DNA from: Vibrionaceae bacterium
GTDB lineage: Bacteria > Pseudomonadota > Gammaproteobacteria > Enterobacterales > Vibrionaceae
NCBI GenBank assembly: GCA_018222805.1
Contig: JAAEZQ010000018.1
Span: 1-64,000 of the forward strand
Length of the DNA stretch: 64,000 bases
Direction: 5' to 3'
This document shows positions 56,688 to 64,000 of this stretch, in pieces (positions within the stretch are counted from its first letter, which is position 1; every line of letters begins with the position of its first letter). The notes below the pieces were generated by a model. The model saw only the letters and a program-made list of their open reading frames with translations, was not told the origin of the DNA and did not search any database. Both the position numbers and the translations under genes were made by a program.

Positions 56688-57269
56688 TTAAAGGACATCA
56701 AGTCCTTGAGCGCGCAACATGTCAATCAAGTCAATCAGCGGTAGTCCCACGAGTGTGTTCGGGTCTTTACCCACAAGTTTTTTAAACAAGCAAATCCCCA
56801 TGCCTTCACTTTTGAAACTGCCCGCGCAGTAAAAAGGCTCCTCTCTATCTACATAACGTTCTATTTGTTCTTGAGTTAAATCCCGGAAGTGAACCTCAAA
56901 GGTATCGTAACCAATTTCAGTGTGGTTGGTGGCTGTGTTGTGCACTGCGAGGCCAGTATAAAAAGTGATGACACTTCCACTTTGAGCGAGTAGTTGCTTG
57001 ATGGCATTTTCACGATTGAGTGGCTTGCCAACGATTTTATTATCAATCACACAAACTTGATCACTTCCGACAATCAGGCTCGGTTTATCTGTTGTACAAG
57101 AGGTCGCTTTATTCGCCGCTAACCGCATGACAAGATCGAGCGGTTTCTCGTTTTCTAATGGTGTTTCATCACAATCAGGAGACAGGCAAATAAAAGGTAC
57201 TGAGAGTTTTTCCAGCAGTTGTCGGCGAAAAGGGGAGGTTGAGGCTAAAACCAGTTGGTAATTTTTCAT
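56688..57269 (-). CDS. yceF: Maf-like nucleotide pyrophosphatase YceF
   Basis: 193 aa (E. coli YceF 194). N-terminal ASTSPFRRQLLEKL motif, then CDETPLENEKP, VGSDQVCV and LAVHNT. The pattern fits the YceF branch of Maf, which hydrolyses 7-methyl-GTP, better than YhdE (dTTP/UTP). House-cleaning of modified nucleotides. It sits between rluC and yceD, exactly as in E. coli, and is divergent from yceD. Confidence 0.93.
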   Translation of the reverse strand: MKNYQLVLASTSPFRRQLLEKLSVPFICLSPDCDETPLENEKPLDLVMRLAANKATSCTTDKPSLIVGSDQVCVIDNKIVGKPLNRENAIKQLLAQSGSVITFYTGLAVHNTATNHTEIGYDTFEVHFRDLTQEQIERYVDREEPFYCAGSFKSEGMGICLFKKLVGKDPNTLVGLPLIDLIDMLRAQGLDVL

Positions 57270-57380
57270 TTTGAATTACAATTTGCAGGAGCATTTCCGA
57301 TAGGATAATCGATCAAAAATGATTCTGGCTAATGCTCTGTATGTTAAGCGTAAAAAAGTACAACTTTTTTGCCTTTTTCT

Positions 57381-57409
57381 TTGACTAATTTTGATTTGGA
57401 AGATAATAT
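57381..57409 (+). promoter_or_regulatory. Strong sigma-70 promoter of yceD
   Basis: TTGACT at 57381-57386, 17-base spacer, TAATAT at 57404-57409: five of six matches in each box and ideal spacing. The expected start of transcription is 57416, three bases before the yceD ATG. Confidence 0.75.
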
Positions 57410-57418
57410 TCGCGCCCT

Positions 57419-57943
57419 ATGCAAAAGGTAAAAATACCGCGAACGGTTGATCCGGCGAAAGCGGCACAGAAACGATTGGATTACGATGGCATCATCCAAG
57501 CCAGTCTTTTCAAGCGCTTAGTGGAAGCAACTGAAGGCGTAAAACGCGACGCAGAAGTCTCATTGTCATTTGAGATAGATGAACAGCGACTTGTTGTTAT
57601 CTCTGGTAAAGCTAACATCGAAGTCGAATTAGAGTGTCAGCGTTGTAATGAGGTATTCACACATCAGTGTGAAGTTGAATTCCTTTACACTCCTTACTAC
57701 GGTGAGAAGACAGAAGAGGAAGCACCGGAAATTTATGATTTGGTAGATCTAAATGAGTACGGTGAATTAGACCTTATACAACTGGTTGAAGACGAGTTCA
57801 TCTTAGCATTACCTCAAATTGCGATGCACGATGAAGCGGATTGTAGCGTTGATTCAAATAACATGGTTTTTGGTGAGCTTCCTGAAGAAATTGAGGAAAA
57901 GAAACCGAACCCATTCGACGTTTTGAAAAGTCTGAAAAAGTAA
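57419..57943 (+). CDS. yceD: Large ribosomal RNA subunit accumulation protein YceD
   Basis: 174 aa, DUF177. The N-terminus MQKVKIPRTVDPAKAAQKRLDYDG matches E. coli YceD from the first residue, so the start is secure even though no ribosome site is present. CQRC (about residue 68) is the family cysteine pair, and the end VFGELPEEIEEKKPNPFDVLKSLKK matches too. It influences 23S rRNA levels in E. coli and plants. The promoter upstream implies a leaderless or nearly leaderless mRNA. First gene of yceD-rpmF-plsX-fab. Confidence 0.95.
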   Translation: MQKVKIPRTVDPAKAAQKRLDYDGIIQASLFKRLVEATEGVKRDAEVSLSFEIDEQRLVVISGKANIEVELECQRCNEVFTHQCEVEFLYTPYYGEKTEEEAPEIYDLVDLNEYGELDLIQLVEDEFILALPQIAMHDEADCSVDSNNMVFGELPEEIEEKKPNPFDVLKSLKK

Positions 57944-58002
57944 TAGGTGTGGTCACCGATTCTTATTCAGGTTTTTAACCCAATAGTATAGGAGTAGGGT
58001 CA

Positions 58003-58173
58003 ATGGCCGTACAAAAAAACCGTAAAACTCGTTCTAAGCGCGGTATGCGTCGTTCACACGATGCGCTAACTACAGCTGCTCTATCTGTAGACGCGACTTC
58101 TGGTGAAACTCACCTACGCCACAATGTAACTGCTGAAGGTTACTACCGTGGCAAGAAGGTTATCAACAAGTAA
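58003..58173 (+). CDS. rpmF: Ribosomal protein L32
   Basis: 56 aa, translated as [20 protein letters not shown] and onward, ending YRGKKVINK. It is 50S subunit protein L32 (E. coli 57 aa). The start has TAGGAGTAGGG 7-12 bases upstream. It lies 59 bases after yceD; plsX begins 10 bases after its stop, the conserved order that couples ribosome and lipid synthesis. Confidence 0.98.
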
Positions 58174-58183
58174 GGTTGAACCT

Positions 58184-59209
58184 TTGCAAACTATTACCGT
58201 TGCACTTGATGCAATGGGCGGGGATTTCGGTCCTCGCGTAACAGTGCCTGCCGCCGTGCAGGCACTGTCTCATTTCCCAGAGCTAAAAGTGATCCTTATT
58301 GGTGATCAATCCTTGATCACGTCTCAATTATTTCAAGTAGGTGCTTCTACCAGTTCTCGTCTGACTATTCTCCACAGTGAGAAAGTGATTTCTAATTCAG
58401 AAAAACCCTCTTTAGCATTACGAAATAGCCAGAATAGTTCGATGCGTAAAGCTATTGATCTTGTTTCAGAGCAAAAAGCAGACGCTTGTGTCAGTGGTGG
58501 TAATACTGGTGCACTGATGGCGCTGTCACGTTTTATTCTCAAATTGCTGCCTGGTATTGATCGTCCTGCTTTAGTTTCTGCTTTACCGACCATCAGTGGA
58601 AAACGTACCTGGATGTTGGATCTCGGTGCGAACGTATCTTGTGATGCAGACAGCTTGTTTCAATTTGCCGTGATGGGCAGTGCGTTGGCTGAACAGCACT
58701 TGGGTCATCCCGCTCGTGTGGCGGTTCTCAATATCGGTGCAGAAGAAATAAAAGGGAATGATCTCGTTAAGCGCTGTGCAGAAATGCTTTCACAAACCGA
58801 CGCAATTAATTTTGTTGGTTATATTGAAGGTAATCAAATACTGCATGACGTTGCTGATGTCATCGTTTGTGATGGATTTGTCGGTAACGTATGCTTAAAG
58901 GCCAGCGAGGGAACAGCACAACTTTTTATCGAAAAAATTAAAACCAGCATAATGGCATCGACGATAAAGGGTTGGATTGCTAGAAAGTTGTTTTCTCGGC
59001 TATTTAATGAACTAAAAACACTGAACCCCGACCAGTATAACGGCGCAAGTTTGCTAGGATTGCGCGGCATTGTCATTAAAAGCCATGGAAGTGCTGACGT
59101 ATCTGCAATTGTCAATGCACTTGGAGAGGCAGTACACGAGGTCAAACGACAAGTACCAAGCCGTATTAGCGATCGTTTGGAAGCGGTTTTACTCGAGAGG
59201 CATTATTAG
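58184..59209 (+). CDS. plsX: Phosphate acyltransferase PlsX
   Basis: 341 aa from a TTG at 58184, with AAGG 8 bases upstream overlapping the rpmF stop codon. This gives [26 protein letters not shown], the conserved N-terminus; an in-frame start at 58148 lies inside rpmF. It makes acyl phosphate from acyl-ACP for phospholipid synthesis. Motifs: [69 protein letters not shown] start and tight coupling to rpmF suggest low, controlled translation. Confidence 0.95.
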   Translation: MQTITVALDAMGGDFGPRVTVPAAVQALSHFPELKVILIGDQSLITSQLFQVGASTSSRLTILHSEKVISNSEKPSLALRNSQNSSMRKAIDLVSEQKADACVSGGNTGALMALSRFILKLLPGIDRPALVSALPTISGKRTWMLDLGANVSCDADSLFQFAVMGSALAEQHLGHPARVAVLNIGAEEIKGNDLVKRCAEMLSQTDAINFVGYIEGNQILHDVADVIVCDGFVGNVCLKASEGTAQLFIEKIKTSIMASTIKGWIARKLFSRLFNELKTLNPDQYNGASLLGLRGIVIKSHGSADVSAIVNALGEAVHEVKRQVPSRISDRLEAVLLERHY

Positions 59210-59214
59210 TCTTC

Positions 59215-60165
59215 ATGTATAGCAAAATTTTAGGTACTGGCAGCTACCTGCCATCTCAGGTGCGTACTAACGCAGATCTAGAGAAAATGGTAGATACAAG
59301 TGATGAGTGGATTGTTGCTCGCACGGGTATTAAAGAGCGTCGAATCGCAGCAGAAGATGAAACTGTAGCCGACATGGCATTCTACGCAGCTGAAAACGCT
59401 ATCGATATGGCAGGTATAGATAAGAACGATATTGATCTTATCATTGTAGCTACTACCAGCAGTAGCCATACTTTCCCTTCATCTGCGTGTCAGGTGCAGG
59501 GAAAGCTTGGCATTAAAGGTTGTCCGGCTTTTGACTTAGCCGCTGCTTGTTCTGGCTTTGTTTATGCTCTATCTGTAGCTGACCAGCACATCAAAACAGG
59601 TATGTGTAAAAACGTATTGGTGATTGGTGCAGACGCATTGTCAAAAACATGTGATCCGACTGACCGTTCTACCATTATTTTGTTTGGTGATGGAGCGGGT
59701 GCCGTTGTTGTCGGTGCAAGTGAAGAGCCTGGCATCATGTCCACCCACATATACTCAGATGGTCAATTCGGTGAGCTATTGAGTTTACCAGTGCCAGAAC
59801 GTGGTAAAGATGCCGATAAATGGCTTCACATGGCAGGCAACGAAGTATTCAAGGTTGCAGTAACCCAATTGTCTAAATTGGTTAAAGACACACTTGAAGC
59901 CAACAACATGCATAAGTCTGAGCTAGACTGGCTAGTACCGCACCAAGCGAACTACCGAATTATTTCAGCGACAGCCAAGAAGCTATCAATGTCTCTGGAT
60001 CAAGTTGTATTGACCTTAGACAAACATGGTAATACATCGGCAGCGACAGTTCCGACAGCGTTGGATGAAGCGGTGCGTGATGGTCGCATCAAGCGTGGAC
60101 AAACTCTGCTACTAGAAGCATTTGGTGGCGGTTTCACTTGGGGCTCTGCTCTGGTGAAATTCTAA
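59215..60165 (+). CDS. fabH: 3-oxoacyl-ACP synthase III (KAS III)
   Basis: 316 aa (E. coli 317). It condenses acetyl-CoA with malonyl-ACP to start fatty-acid synthesis. Thiolase fold with the triad C112 ([11 protein letters not shown]), His in VPHQANYRI (about 243) and Asn in [11 protein letters not shown] (about 273). Start 5 bases after plsX. Vibrios often have a second fabH elsewhere; this is the one in the core fab cluster. Confidence 0.97.
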   Translation: MYSKILGTGSYLPSQVRTNADLEKMVDTSDEWIVARTGIKERRIAAEDETVADMAFYAAENAIDMAGIDKNDIDLIIVATTSSSHTFPSSACQVQGKLGIKGCPAFDLAAACSGFVYALSVADQHIKTGMCKNVLVIGADALSKTCDPTDRSTIILFGDGAGAVVVGASEEPGIMSTHIYSDGQFGELLSLPVPERGKDADKWLHMAGNEVFKVAVTQLSKLVKDTLEANNMHKSELDWLVPHQANYRIISATAKKLSMSLDQVVLTLDKHGNTSAATVPTALDEAVRDGRIKRGQTLLLEAFGGGFTWGSALVKF

Positions 60166-60241
60166 GTTTCACGAGAATTCAAAATTTAAGGTGCACTGAA
60201 GTGCATCTTATTTCTTTTTACATTGCTTAAAGGAAAACAAC

Positions 60242-61165
60242 ATGAGCAAGTTTGCTATCGTATTTCCAGGCCAAGGTTCTCAAACAGTAGGTATGCTGGC
60301 TGAGCTTGGCGAACAATATGACGTAGTAAAACAAACATTTGCAGAAGCATCTGACGCACTAGGTTACGATCTATGGGCGCTTGTTCAAAATGGCCCTGCT
60401 GAAGATCTCAATCAAACGTTCCGTACACAGCCTGCATTGTTAGCGTCGTCTGTGGCTATTTGGCGTGTATGGCAAGAGCTTGGTCTTGAGCAACCTGCAA
60501 ACCTTGCAGGTCACAGCTTGGGTGAGTATTCAGCACTTGTATGTGCGGGTGTGATTGACTTTAAAGAAGCAATCAAACTGGTTGAGCTGCGTGGTCAGCT
60601 AATGCAAGAAGCAGTACCTGCAGGCACTGGCGCAATGTACGCAATCATTGGCCTAGATGATGAATCTATCGCAAAAGCGTGTGAAGAAGCAGCGCAAGGC
60701 GAAGTGGTTTCTCCGGTAAACTTCAACTCTCCTGGTCAAGTTGTTATCGCTGGTAGCAAAGACGCAGTAGAGCGTGCAGGTGCATTATGTAAAGAAGCAG
60801 GTGCTAAGCGTGCGCTTCCTCTTCCTGTTTCAGTGCCTTCTCACTGTGCTCTGATGAAACCTGCGGCAGAAAAACTGGCTGTTGCTCTAGAATCTATTGA
60901 GTTTAATACGCCACAGCTTCCAGTGATCAACAACGTTGATGTGGCGGCTGAAACTGATCCTGCAAAAATTAAAGACGCGCTTGTTCGCCAGCTACATAGC
61001 CCAGTTCGTTGGACTGAGAGCGTACAGCTGATGAGTGAGCAAGGCGTAGAAAATCTTCTTGAGCTTGGTCCTGGCAAAGTGTTGACAGGTCTAACTAAAC
61101 GTATCGTGAAAACACTAAGTGCAGCGGCTGTTAACGATGTAGCGTCGTTAGAAGCAGCTAAATAA
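60242..61165 (+). CDS. fabD: Malonyl-CoA-ACP transacylase
   Basis: 307 aa (E. coli 309). It moves malonyl from CoA to ACP. FPGQGSQ near the N-terminus (about 8-14); nucleophile S92 in GHSLGEYSAL; catalytic His about 201 in VPSHCALMKPAAEKL; Q250-type region NLLELGPGKVLTGL near the end. Start preceded by AAAGGAAAAC. Follows fabH by 76 bases. Confidence 0.98.
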   Translation: MSKFAIVFPGQGSQTVGMLAELGEQYDVVKQTFAEASDALGYDLWALVQNGPAEDLNQTFRTQPALLASSVAIWRVWQELGLEQPANLAGHSLGEYSALVCAGVIDFKEAIKLVELRGQLMQEAVPAGTGAMYAIIGLDDESIAKACEEAAQGEVVSPVNFNSPGQVVIAGSKDAVERAGALCKEAGAKRALPLPVSVPSHCALMKPAAEKLAVALESIEFNTPQLPVINNVDVAAETDPAKIKDALVRQLHSPVRWTESVQLMSEQGVENLLELGPGKVLTGLTKRIVKTLSAAAVNDVASLEAAK

Positions 61166-61203
61166 TTTAGCGTTAAGACACGATAATAAAAGGAAAACAC
61201 AAC

Positions 61204-61941
61204 ATGATGAATCTAGAAGGTAAGATCGCTCTAGTGACTGGCGCAAGCCGTGGCATTGGTCGTGCGATTGCTGAACTTCTTGTTGAACGTGGTGCAACAG
61301 TAATTGGTACTGCGACGTCTGAAAGTGGCGCAGCTGCTATCAGCGAATACCTAGGCGAGAACGGTAAAGGTCTGGCACTTAACGTCACTGACGTTGAGTC
61401 TATCGAAGCAACACTAAAAACCATCAATGATGAGTTTGGTGTGATCGATATTCTAGTAAACAACGCAGGTATCACTCGTGATAACCTACTAATGCGTATG
61501 AAAGATGATGAGTGGAATGACATCATCGATACTAACCTGACACCAATTTTCCGTATGTCTAAAGCGGTATTGCGCGGCATGATGAAAAAGCGTGCGGGTC
61601 GTATTATCAACGTAGGTTCTGTCGTGGGCACTATGGGGAATGCAGGCCAAACTAACTACGCAGCGGCAAAAGCGGGTGTGATCGGCTTCACTAAATCGAT
61701 GGCTCGCGAAGTTGCTTCTCGTGGCGTAACAGTCAACACAGTTGCTCCTGGCTTCATCGAAACCGACATGACTAAGGCACTAAATGACGAGCAACGTGCG
61801 GCAACTTTGTCGAACGTGCCAGCTGGTCGCTTGGGTGACCCACGTGAAATTGCATCAGCAGTAGCTTTCCTTGCTTCACCTGAAGCAGCGTACATTACTG
61901 GTGAAACTTTGCATGTAAATGGTGGCATGTACATGGTTTAA
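61204..61941 (+). CDS. fabG: 3-oxoacyl-ACP reductase
   Basis: 245 aa from 61204, or 244 from the next ATG at 61207, which is the E. coli length; AGGA lies 9 bases from the first. SDR fold: TGASRGIGRAIAE (NADPH loop, about 13-25), NNAGITRDNLL, catalytic S in GSVVGTMGN, Y-X3-K in NYAAAKAG (about 152-156). It reduces 3-ketoacyl-ACP to 3-hydroxyacyl-ACP. Follows fabD by 38 bases. Confidence 0.98.
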   Translation: MMNLEGKIALVTGASRGIGRAIAELLVERGATVIGTATSESGAAAISEYLGENGKGLALNVTDVESIEATLKTINDEFGVIDILVNNAGITRDNLLMRMKDDEWNDIIDTNLTPIFRMSKAVLRGMMKKRAGRIINVGSVVGTMGNAGQTNYAAAKAGVIGFTKSMAREVASRGVTVNTVAPGFIETDMTKALNDEQRAATLSNVPAGRLGDPREIASAVAFLASPEAAYITGETLHVNGGMYMV

Positions 61942-62188
61942 TACGACAGTTTTCGCAAAATAAGCTATTTTACATTGTGAAGAATAGCTTATAGTTGCAG
62001 TTAACTGTCATGAACTTGTCATGCTGATGCGCAAGATTTGTGCATGATTTAAGTCAAAAATGTATTGAAATTCGGTTAAATTCGCTAATTTTGTGGTTTG
62101 ACCAGCAAGGACCCCCTTGCAACTTTCAATAGTTCGAATAAACTACGGAATCATCGCATTAGGCGAAATCTGTAAAGGAAAAGAAAAA

Positions 62189-62422
62189 ATGAGCAACATC
62201 GAAGAACGCGTAAAGAAAATCATTGTTGAACAGCTAGGTGTAGACGAAGCAGAAGTTAAAAACGAAGCTTCTTTCGTTGACGATCTAGGTGCTGATTCTC
62301 TAGACACTGTAGAACTAGTTATGGCTCTAGAAGAGGAATTCGACACTGAGATTCCTGACGAAGAAGCTGAGAAGATCACTACTGTTCAAGCTGCAATCGA
62401 CTACGTAAACAGCGCTCAGTAA
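62189..62422 (+). CDS. acpP: Acyl carrier protein
   Basis: 77 aa (E. coli 78). The start at 62189 has TAAAGGAAAAG upstream and gives [18 protein letters not shown]; an open frame from 62117 would add an unlike leader. Phosphopantetheine is attached at S37 in [12 protein letters not shown]. Strongly acidic four-helix protein. It has a 247-base gap from fabG, so it likely has its own promoter, in keeping with its high abundance, and a terminator after it. Confidence 0.99.
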
Positions 62423-62432
62423 TTATCTCTCC

Positions 62433-62464
62433 CAGGCGGTCTCCTAGACCGCCTGTGTTTTTTC
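62433..62464 (+). terminator. Terminator after acpP
   Basis: Perfect 10-bp stem CAGGCGGTCT/AGACCGCCTG with a 3-nt loop and a T run (TGTTTTTT). It limits read-through from the highly expressed acpP into fabF. Confidence 0.9.
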
Positions 62465-62515
62465 TAACTTCTTCTATCCTCTCATAGAAATATTCAATTC
62501 CCGGAGAATTATATC

Positions 62516-63766
62516 GTGTCCAAGCGTCGTGTAGTTGTCACTGGCATGGGTATGTTGTCACCGGTAGGCAACACAGTAGAATCATCTTGGAAAGCCCTGC
62601 TAGAAGGTCAAAGTGGTATTGTGAATATCGAGCACTTTGATGCTACGAATTTCTCAACTCGTTTTGCAGGTCTTGTGAAAGATTTCGATTGCACAGAGTA
62701 CATGTCTAAGAAAGATGCTCGTAAAATGGATTTGTTTATCCAGTACGGCGTTGCAGCAGGCATGCAAGCAATTGATGACTCTGGCTTACAAATTACCGAA
62801 GAAAACGCGGCTCGAGTTGGTGTTGCCATCGGCTCAGGTATTGGTGGTCTGGAACTGATTGAATCAGGTCACACTGCGTTAGTAGACAAAGGCCCTCGCA
62901 AAGTTAGCCCATTTTTTGTTCCTTCGACCATCGTAAACATGGTCGCAGGTAACCTATCTATCATGCGTGGTCTTCGTGGTCCAAACATCGCGATTTCTAC
63001 TGCATGTACTACTGGTCTGCATAACATTGGCCATGCGGCTCGCATGATTGCTTATGGCGATGCTGATGCTATGGTTGCCGGTGGTTCTGAAAAAGCGTCG
63101 ACACCGCTAGGTATGGCAGGCTTTGGTGCCGCTAAAGCACTATCTACTCGTAACGATGAACCTCAAAAAGCGTCTCGCCCATGGGACAAAGGCCGTGATG
63201 GCTTTGTTCTTGGTGATGGTGCTGGAATGATGGTACTTGAAGAGTATGAGCATGCTAAAGCTCGTGGTGCTAAGATCTATGCAGAGCTAGTAGGCTTTGG
63301 TATGTCGGGTGATGCTTACCACATGACCTCTCCAAGTGAAGATGGTTCAGGTGGCGCGTTAGCAATGGAAGCCGCAATGCGTGATGCGAACATCACAGGT
63401 ACTCAGGTGGGTTATGTAAACGCACACGGTACTTCTACGCCAGCTGGTGATGTGGCTGAAATCAAGGGCGTGAAACGTGCTCTTGGTGAAGAAGGCGCTA
63501 AGCAAGTTCTAGTCTCTTCGACGAAGTCTATGACAGGTCACCTACTGGGTGCTGCTGGCTCTGTAGAAGCAATCATCACGGTGATGTCTTTGGTTGATCA
63601 AATTGTTCCGCCAACCATCAACCTAGATGACCCTGAAGAAGGCCTAGATATCGACCTTGTGCCGCATACAGCGCGCAAAGTTGAAGGTATGGAATACGCA
63701 ATCTGTAACTCGTTTGGCTTCGGCGGTACAAACGGTTCTTTGGTATTCAAAAAGTTCGCAGAGTAA
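62516..63766 (+). CDS. fabF: 3-oxoacyl-ACP synthase II (KAS II)
   Basis: 416 aa from a GTG with CCCGGAG upstream (E. coli FabF 413). It elongates acyl-ACP and carries out the C16:1 to C18:1 step that adjusts membrane fluidity with temperature. Starts [19 protein letters not shown]; nucleophile cysteine in [14 protein letters not shown] (about 164); catalytic histidines in [11 protein letters not shown] (about 304) and [11 protein letters not shown] (about 341). Confidence 0.98.
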   Translation: MSKRRVVVTGMGMLSPVGNTVESSWKALLEGQSGIVNIEHFDATNFSTRFAGLVKDFDCTEYMSKKDARKMDLFIQYGVAAGMQAIDDSGLQITEENAARVGVAIGSGIGGLELIESGHTALVDKGPRKVSPFFVPSTIVNMVAGNLSIMRGLRGPNIAISTACTTGLHNIGHAARMIAYGDADAMVAGGSEKASTPLGMAGFGAAKALSTRNDEPQKASRPWDKGRDGFVLGDGAGMMVLEEYEHAKARGAKIYAELVGFGMSGDAYHMTSPSEDGSGGALAMEAAMRDANITGTQVGYVNAHGTSTPAGDVAEIKGVKRALGEEGAKQVLVSSTKSMTGHLLGAAGSVEAIITVMSLVDQIVPPTINLDDPEEGLDIDLVPHTARKVEGMEYAICNSFGFGGTNGSLVFKKFAE

Positions 63767-63806
63767 CACTATCTAACTTAATTTAGATAAGTGGAACTTG
63801 TATTCT

Positions 63807-63842
63807 AACGGCTCGATGCTTAGCATTGAGCCGTTTTGTTTT
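63807..63842 (+). terminator. Terminator after fabF
   Basis: Stem AACGGCTC...GAGCCGTT (14 bases per arm, one mismatch, 1-nt loop centre) followed by TTTGTTTT. Confidence 0.85.
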
Positions 63843-63872
63843 ATTTGATGTCAGCAATTTTTAAGGTAGCCG

Positions 63873-64000
63873 AATGTTTTGGGTAAATGGAATTCCACAA
63901 ACACATGTCTCACTAAGCGATCGTTCCTTTCAATATGGTGATGGCTGCTTCACGACTATCCTGACTAAGAAGGGAGAGTTGGTGTATTGGCCTGAGCATG
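63873..64000 (+). CDS. pabC: Aminodeoxychorismate lyase, N-terminal part (partial)
   Basis: The first 42 codons only, cut by the window end. [29 protein letters not shown] is the N-terminus of PabC, which makes 4-aminobenzoate for folate (PLP-dependent class IV fold). AAGG lies about 6 bases upstream. pabC follows fabF in E. coli too, so the call is firm despite the truncation. Confidence 0.95.

Noticed and set aside
61173..61631. 152-codon minus-strand frame opposite fabG
   Set aside because: Antisense shadow of a conserved gene, no supporting signals.
1..64000. CRISPR array, prophage, integron or insertion sequence
   Set aside because: No regularly spaced direct repeats, integrase, transposase or phage structural gene was seen on either strand.

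Overview
The window is chromosomal DNA of a Vibrio, probably the Harveyi clade or a near neighbour. The evidence is the quorum-sensing locus (luxO and luxU beside a divergent Qrr1 sRNA gene), the tail of what looks like the Na+-type motor gene motY, a FadR about 40 residues longer than the enterobacterial one, and gammaproteobacterial core gene order throughout. It reads as core genome. I see no insertion sequence, integrase, prophage or CRISPR array. The only scars are a 22-nt tRNA-Asn remnant and one dispersed-repeat-like element.

Layout. 1-7.7 kb: end of a motY-like gene, a DUF2753 gene under a candidate Fur box, gloA, nth and the six-gene rsx (Rnf-type) electron-transport operon, mostly on the minus strand. 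7.7-8.8 kb: tRNA-Asn, its broken tandem copy and a long uvrB upstream region with DnaA-box-like sites and a LexA box. 8.8-17 kb: uvrB, qrr1, luxO-luxU, a yvcK-like gene, then a Moco riboswitch ahead of moaABCDE. 17-23.3 kb: the oppABCDF oligopeptide importer with a candidate OppZ 3'-UTR sRNA. 23.3-30 kb: a glutathionyl-hydroquinone reductase, an MgtC/DUF4010 membrane protein, ackA-pta and yfbV. 30-35.4 kb: an ABC importer of the PF04392 (TrpX-like) family and a MalZ-type glucosidase. 35.5-51.7 kb: dusC, a YecA/SEC-C protein, dsbB, nhaB, fadR, an unknown membrane-anchored protein, metG, apbC/mrp, udk, an AsmA-family protein, btuR, a low-molecular-weight phosphatase and a SulP transporter. 51.9-64 kb: rne and rluC divergent, yceF (maf), then yceD-rpmF-plsX-fabH-fabD-fabG-acpP-fabF and the start of pabC, the fatty-acid synthesis cluster.

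The post-transcriptional circuits are the most notable content. Qrr1 has a sigma-54 promoter, a LuxO-box-like site lies between qrr1 and luxO, and the Qrr1 core is complementary (11 of 12) to the bases just before the luxO start codon. The oppF 3' UTR carries a segment complementary (12 of 13) to the oppB leader, as expected of OppZ. moaA is preceded by a Moco aptamer, and yceD appears to have a nearly leaderless mRNA. RNase E, the nuclease expected to act on several of these RNAs, is encoded in the same window.

All calls come from reading the sequence and from memory of the families; no database search or folding program was run.
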